A stretch of 8,862 nucleotides of DNA. Origin: Deltaproteobacteria bacterium (GTDB lineage: Bacteria; Desulfobacterota_C; Deferrisomatia; Deferrisomatales; JACRMM01). Numbering within the stretch: the first letter of the stretch is position 1; every line of letters begins with the position of its first letter. The notes beneath the pieces were generated by a model. It was given only the letters and a program-made list of their open reading frames with translations, was not told the DNA's origin and did no database searches. This document shows, one piece after another, positions 6,690 to 8,862 of this stretch. The stretch lies in contig JACRCS010000845.1 of the NCBI GenBank assembly GCA_016218905.1, forward strand, positions 1-8,862, read 5' to 3'. The position numbers and the translations under genes were made by a program.

Positions 6690-7882
6690 CCGCCGCTCCT
6701 CTCTCCCAGGGCCACATAGGTGCAGCCGAGCGGACCGCAGTAGTCGCCGATGTATTCGGCCTCGGGCCGGTAGAGCGCCGGCTTCTCCTGGGCCTCGGCG
6801 AACTTCTCTTCGATCACGTGGGCGCACCAGCCGGAGATCCGCCCCAGGGCGAAGACGGGCGTGAAGAGGTCGTCGGCGATCCCCATCTGCTCGTAGAGAC
6901 TGCCGGAGTAGAAGTCGACGTTGGGGTAGATCGCCTGTCCCTTTCGCCGCTGGAGCTCGGACTGGGTGAAGTCCCGCACCCGCTCGAGGATCTCGAGAAA
7001 CCGACTGCCGCCCTTCCCGCCGGCGAGCAAGCGGGAGTACTCCTCCAGGATGGGGGCCCTCGGGTCGAGCGTCTTGTACACGGCGTGCCCCATGCCCATG
7101 ATCACCCCGCCTGCGTCGAGCTTCCCGCGGACGTAGCTCTCCACGCGTTCCGGGTCCCCGATCTCCCGCAGCATCTGCATCACCTGGCTGTTGGCCCCGC
7201 CGTGGAGGTCGCCGGAGAGGGCACCCACCGCGGCGCCGACGCTGGCGTAGAGGTGCGCGCGGGTGCTCGCGACCTCCCGGGCGGCGAAGGTCGACGCGTT
7301 GAACGTGTGATCCGCGTGCAGGATCAGGCAGACGTCGAGGATGTGCCCCATCTCGGCGGAGGGGCGCTCCCCCGTCAGCATGTAGAGGAAGTTCCCGGCG
7401 TGCGTCAGGTCCGGGTCGGGCGGAACCACGGGCCGGCCCTGGCGGAGGCGCTCCCAGGCGGCCACCGCGGACGGGAGCCGCGCCGTGAGCCGGATCGACT
7501 GCTCTCGGACCGCTTCCCGCGTGGAGGACGAGAGATCGGGATCGTGGTCGGCCAGGTGGGCGACGGCGCCCTGGAGGACGTCCATGGGCGCCGCGGCAGC
7601 GGGACGGCAGGCCATGGACTTGACGACGGCGTCCGGTAGCTCGCGGCTCGACCGGAGCTTCCGGTCCAGGGTCTCCAGCTCGCCGCGCGCCGGGAGCTTC
7701 CCGTAGAGGAGGAGGTGGGTCACCTCTTCATAACTGGAGTACCGCGCCAGGTCCTGGATGCGGAACCCCCGGTACATCAGCTCGCCCTTCACCCCGTCGA
7801 TATAGCTGACCATGGTGTCTGCCACGGGGATCCCCCGCAGCCCGATGTTCTTGACGCGCGGAAAGCAGACGGGTTCGGACAT
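6686..7882 (-). CDS. gltA: Citrate synthase
   Basis: A 398-residue enzyme that condenses oxaloacetate with acetyl-CoA to citrate, the entry step of the TCA cycle. ATG 7882-7880 is chosen because AGGAG lies 6 bases upstream and the residues before it (in a longer open frame to 7987) look like leader DNA overlapping the promoter. Catalytic residues are H227 (SGDLHGGAN), H266 (GMGHAVYK) and D323 (YPNVDFYSG). DPRAPILEEY follows, and SGWCAHVIEE near the C-terminus supplies the late conserved block. At under 400 residues it is of the shorter citrate-synthase type, without the extended N-terminal domain of the NADH-inhibited hexameric enzymes. 2-Methylcitrate synthases look similar, but the following icd gene argues for citrate synthase proper. 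The TGA overlaps the icd ATG by the ATGA junction, so the two are a translationally coupled TCA pair. Confidence 0.95.
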   Translation of the reverse strand: MSEPVCFPRVKNIGLRGIPVADTMVSYIDGVKGELMYRGFRIQDLARYSSYEEVTHLLLYGKLPARGELETLDRKLRSSRELPDAVVKSMACRPAAAAPMDVLQGAVAHLADHDPDLSSSTREAVREQSIRLTARLPSAVAAWERLRQGRPVVPPDPDLTHAGNFLYMLTGERPSAEMGHILDVCLILHADHTFNASTFAAREVASTRAHLYASVGAAVGALSGDLHGGANSQVMQMLREIGDPERVESYVRGKLDAGGVIMGMGHAVYKTLDPRAPILEEYSRLLAGGKGGSRFLEILERVRDFTQSELQRRKGQAIYPNVDFYSGSLYEQMGIADDLFTPVFALGRISGWCAHVIEEKFAEAQEKPALYRPEAEYIGDYCGPLGCTYVALGERSGG

Positions 7883-7944
7883 GCTCGACTCCTCTCGTGA
7901 GCTCCCGCCGGGCCCCGAGACGCCCCGTATCCCGGCGGAAGCAA

Positions 7945-7972
7945 AGGATAGTGAGCCGGTCCGTTCTGTCAA
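7945..7972 (-). promoter_or_regulatory. sigma70-type promoter of gltA-icd
   Basis: On the minus strand a consensus -35 box TTGACA (7972-7967) is followed, after a 16-base spacer, by TATCCT (7950-7945; four of six consensus bases). Transcription would begin near 7938, giving a leader of roughly 55 bases before the gltA ATG. This is the strongest promoter-like pair I found in the window, and its position directly upstream of the TCA pair makes sense. Confidence 0.6.
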
Positions 7973-8021
7973 CGCCCCCCGGGGCACGGGGCGGCGGGGC
8001 GGAGAAGCCCTCCTTCATCCC

Positions 8022-8048
8022 GTTGGTCTCGTTGGTCTCCTTGGTCCG
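8022..8048. repeat. Short tandem repeat, three nine-base units
   Basis: GTTGGTCTC occurs twice in direct succession (8022-8030, 8031-8039), followed by a degenerate third copy CTTGGTCCG (8040-8048). It lies between divergent genes and is outside any supported coding region. Confidence 0.7.
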
Positions 8049-8090
8049 CTGGCACAGTTCGTCCATTCCGTCCGTTGCTCTCTCGTGATA

Positions 8091-8108
8091 ACCGAGAACC
8101 GAGAACCG
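8091..8108. repeat. Short tandem repeat, about 2.6 heptamer units
   Basis: ACCGAGA is repeated exactly at 8091-8097 and 8098-8104, followed by a partial ACCG. It is intergenic, about 90 bases upstream of the probable start of the MglB-like gene. Confidence 0.65.
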
Positions 8109-8187
8109 CCTTTCTGTGTGCGAGCGCGGATAGTACGATGTATCGCACGGTCGGGCGTCCCGGGCGGTGCCACGGGGATAGCGAATC

Positions 8188-8192
8188 GGGAG
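8188..8192 (+). promoter_or_regulatory. Ribosome-binding site supporting a TTG start
   Basis: GGGAG lies 5 bases upstream of TTG 8198-8200 (GGGAGAGGCGTTG). The next in-frame upstream candidates (ATG 8138, TTG 8075) have no comparable site and would add residues unlike the Roadblock family, so this site favours the TTG. Confidence 0.5.
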
Positions 8193-8197
8193 AGGCG

Positions 8198-8695
8198 TTG
8201 AAGGGAGAAGGCGTACCTCGGCTGGAGCTGACGGAAGAGCAGCACCGGCGCCTGGTGGAGGTGCTCGGGCGGGTCCGCTCGGAGCATCGGGCCCGCCTCG
8301 CCTTCCTGGTCGAGGTGAGCGGCCGGCCACTCGCCGTCTGCGGAGACTACGGCGCGACGGACCTGGACGCCCTCGCGAGCCTCGCCGCCTCGGCGCTGGC
8401 GGCGGGAAGCCAGCTGGCCGAAGCCCTCGGGGAAGCCGGGGCCGGAATCGCCATCCACCGCAGCGGCCGGGAGCTGCTGCAGCTCGTTCCCAACGGGCAG
8501 ACCCTCCTGGCGCTCGCCTTCGGGCCCGAGCCGCTCCAGGACCTCGAGCGCCTTCGGGCGAGGCTCCGCCTCACGCGCGCCCTGGCCGAGCTGCGGTCGG
8601 TCCTCGCCCGCGGCGAAGGCGCCCCGGCCGCCTTGAGCATCTCGGACGAAGAGATCGAAGAGGCGCTGGCGCCGATGGGCAAGGGCGAGGCATGA
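8198..8695 (+). CDS. MglB-like Roadblock/LC7 domain protein
   Basis: A 165-residue protein from TTG 8198, which has GGGAG 5 bases upstream; the length is close to Myxococcus MglB. Residues about 15-135 fit the Roadblock/LC7 fold. RLAFLVEVSGRPLAVCGD (33-50) matches the first strands, DLDALASLAASALAAGSQLA (55-74) the central helix, and LLQLVPNGQTLLALAFG (93-109) the later strands. The C-terminal SISDEEIEEAL (147-157) resembles the acidic SDDDID tail of MglB. MglB is a cytosolic homodimer that acts on the Ras-like GTPase MglA, as activating protein and exchange regulator, in polarity and motility control. No mglA follows within the window; a hairpin comes directly after the stop, so the gene may be single. 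Roadblock proteins also serve other GTPases, so the partner is unknown. I recall the MglB similarity from memory and have not tested it by search. Confidence 0.8.
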   Translation: MKGEGVPRLELTEEQHRRLVEVLGRVRSEHRARLAFLVEVSGRPLAVCGDYGATDLDALASLAASALAAGSQLAEALGEAGAGIAIHRSGRELLQLVPNGQTLLALAFGPEPLQDLERLRARLRLTRALAELRSVLARGEGAPAALSISDEEIEEALAPMGKGEA

Positions 8696-8715
8696 GGCGG
8701 GCCTGCGGGCCCGCC
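8696..8715 (+). terminator. Hairpin directly after the MglB-like stop codon
   Basis: GGCGGGCC (8696-8703) and GGCCCGCC (8708-8715) form a perfect 8-bp, all-G/C stem with a TGCG loop, beginning at the base after the TGA. The tail is GTTATCAGTT, not a proper T-run, so termination may be partial; it may instead stabilise the 3' end of the mRNA. Confidence 0.55.
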
Positions 8716-8765
8716 GTTATCAGTTGTCAGCTTCGGTACGCCGCTACGCGGCCGGTTGGCAGAAA
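8716..8765. other. Non-coding spacer with short repeats
   Basis: TTATCAG and TTGTCAG (8717-8730) are imperfect tandem heptamers. GCCGC-TAC-GCGGC (8740-8752) is a small perfect hairpin. No gene is seen. Together with the adjoining palindromes this looks like intergenic repeat DNA. Confidence 0.4.
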
Positions 8766-8784
8766 GTGACGCCGGCCTCTCTTC

Positions 8785-8862
8785 CGTCACCCCGGCACGG
8801 ATTGCCGGGGTCCAGCGCCCAGGAGGGTCATCCATGGCGTACTGGATTCCGGCGTCCATGCC
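8785..8862. repeat. Inverted pair of palindromic units (REP/BIME-like), right unit truncated
   Basis: The left unit (8785-8814) contains CCCCGGCA (8790-8797), a five-base loop and TGCCGGGG (8803-8810), ending in TCCAG. Read on the minus strand it follows the pattern CTGGA, CCCCGGC, loop, GCCGGGG, TGACG. The right unit (8842-8862) has the same pattern on the plus strand: CTGGA, TTCCGGC (8847-8853), six-base loop, then GCC at the window edge where the second arm should begin. About 27 bases separate them. Two related palindromes in opposite orientation are the arrangement of BIMEs. GTGACG (8766-8771) and CGTCAC (8785-8790) add a further inverted pair at the left side. Copy number in the genome cannot be seen here. 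Confidence 0.5.

Larger units (their letters stand above)
7883..8197. other. Divergent intergenic region between gltA and the MglB-like gene
   Basis: No convincing gene is seen in this 315-base stretch. From left to right it holds the gltA ribosome-binding site and leader, the gltA promoter (7945-7972), a very G/C-rich block (about 7973-8005), a nine-base tandem repeat (8022-8048), and a seven-base tandem repeat (8091-8108). The last part, before the MglB-like start, contains TGCGA and TCGCA arms flanking GCGCGGATAGTACGATGTA (about 8119-8147). This could be an operator or part of a promoter for the plus-strand gene, but no good -35/-10 pair is visible there. An open frame runs back from the MglB-like gene to TTG 8075. 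That extension crosses the heptamer repeat and looks non-coding. Confidence 0.6.

Noticed and set aside
7080..7091. Citrate synthase has GHAVYK where many bacterial enzymes have GHRVYK.
   Set aside because: Ala at this position also occurs in well-studied eukaryotic citrate synthase (GHAV), so it is not evidence of a defective enzyme.
8022..8108. Short repeats as a possible CRISPR array.
   Set aside because: Units are only 7-9 bases, directly adjacent, with no spacers.
8075..8197. Upstream extension of the MglB-like protein to TTG 8075 or ATG 8138.
   Set aside because: It crosses the heptamer repeat, gives residues unlike the family, and lacks a ribosome-binding site; TTG 8198 has one.
8834..8862. 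A possible new gene start: AGGAGG (8820-8825) eight bases before ATG 8834.
   Set aside because: The bases from 8842 on fit the palindromic repeat pattern shared with 8785-8814, and only ten codons are visible. A gene cannot be excluded without the following sequence.
1..8862. tRNA, rRNA, insertion sequence, phage or defence genes.
   Set aside because: No cloverleaf-like sequence, transposase, integrase or known defence motif was seen on either strand.

Overview
The window is very GC-rich bacterial chromosome with dense gene packing and strong G/C preference at third codon positions. The Tol-Pal outer-membrane lipoprotein system shows a diderm (Gram-negative) cell. The mix of HEAT-repeat proteins, an HD-GYP phosphodiesterase and an MglB-like Roadblock protein would suit a deltaproteobacterial/myxococcal-type or Methylomirabilota/Rokubacteria-like lineage. 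That placement is a guess from gene content, not a phylogenetic result.

Layout: (1) Positions 2-1890, plus strand: the 3' part of a HEAT-repeat gene overlaps (ATGCCCATGA) an HD-GYP cyclic-di-GMP phosphodiesterase gene. (2) Positions 1829-5330, minus strand: tolB, pal, cpoB/ybgF and a second HEAT-repeat gene form a tightly packed unit. Pal and cpoB share one base, and only one base separates cpoB from the HEAT gene. The HEAT gene runs tail-to-tail into the HD-GYP gene with a 62-base overlap. (3) Positions 5481-7882, minus strand: citrate synthase and isocitrate dehydrogenase share an ATGA junction, with a good sigma70-type promoter upstream. (4) Positions 7883-8197: divergent intergenic region with two short tandem-repeat tracts. 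(5) Positions 8198-8695, plus strand: a MglB-like Roadblock/LC7 protein with a probable TTG start, followed by a terminator-like hairpin. (6) Positions 8696-8862: non-coding, with two palindromic units in opposite orientation (REP/BIME-like), the second cut by the window edge.

How the genes work together: gltA-icd make citrate and then 2-oxoglutarate in the TCA cycle. The cofactor-site residues of the isocitrate dehydrogenase are those of NAD-dependent enzymes, so this cycle probably yields NADH rather than NADPH at that step. TolB, Pal and CpoB are the periplasmic/outer-membrane half of Tol-Pal. The inner-membrane half (tolQRA) is not next to them here. The plus-strand HEAT/HD-GYP pair probably links protein-protein scaffolding to cyclic-di-GMP turnover, and the MglB-like protein to small-GTPase (MglA-type) polarity control.

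No clear defence, mobile or biosynthetic system is present. The most notable points are the NAD-type isocitrate dehydrogenase, the HEAT gene attached to tolB-pal-cpoB, the probable CTG start of tolB, and the inverted palindromic pair at the right edge.
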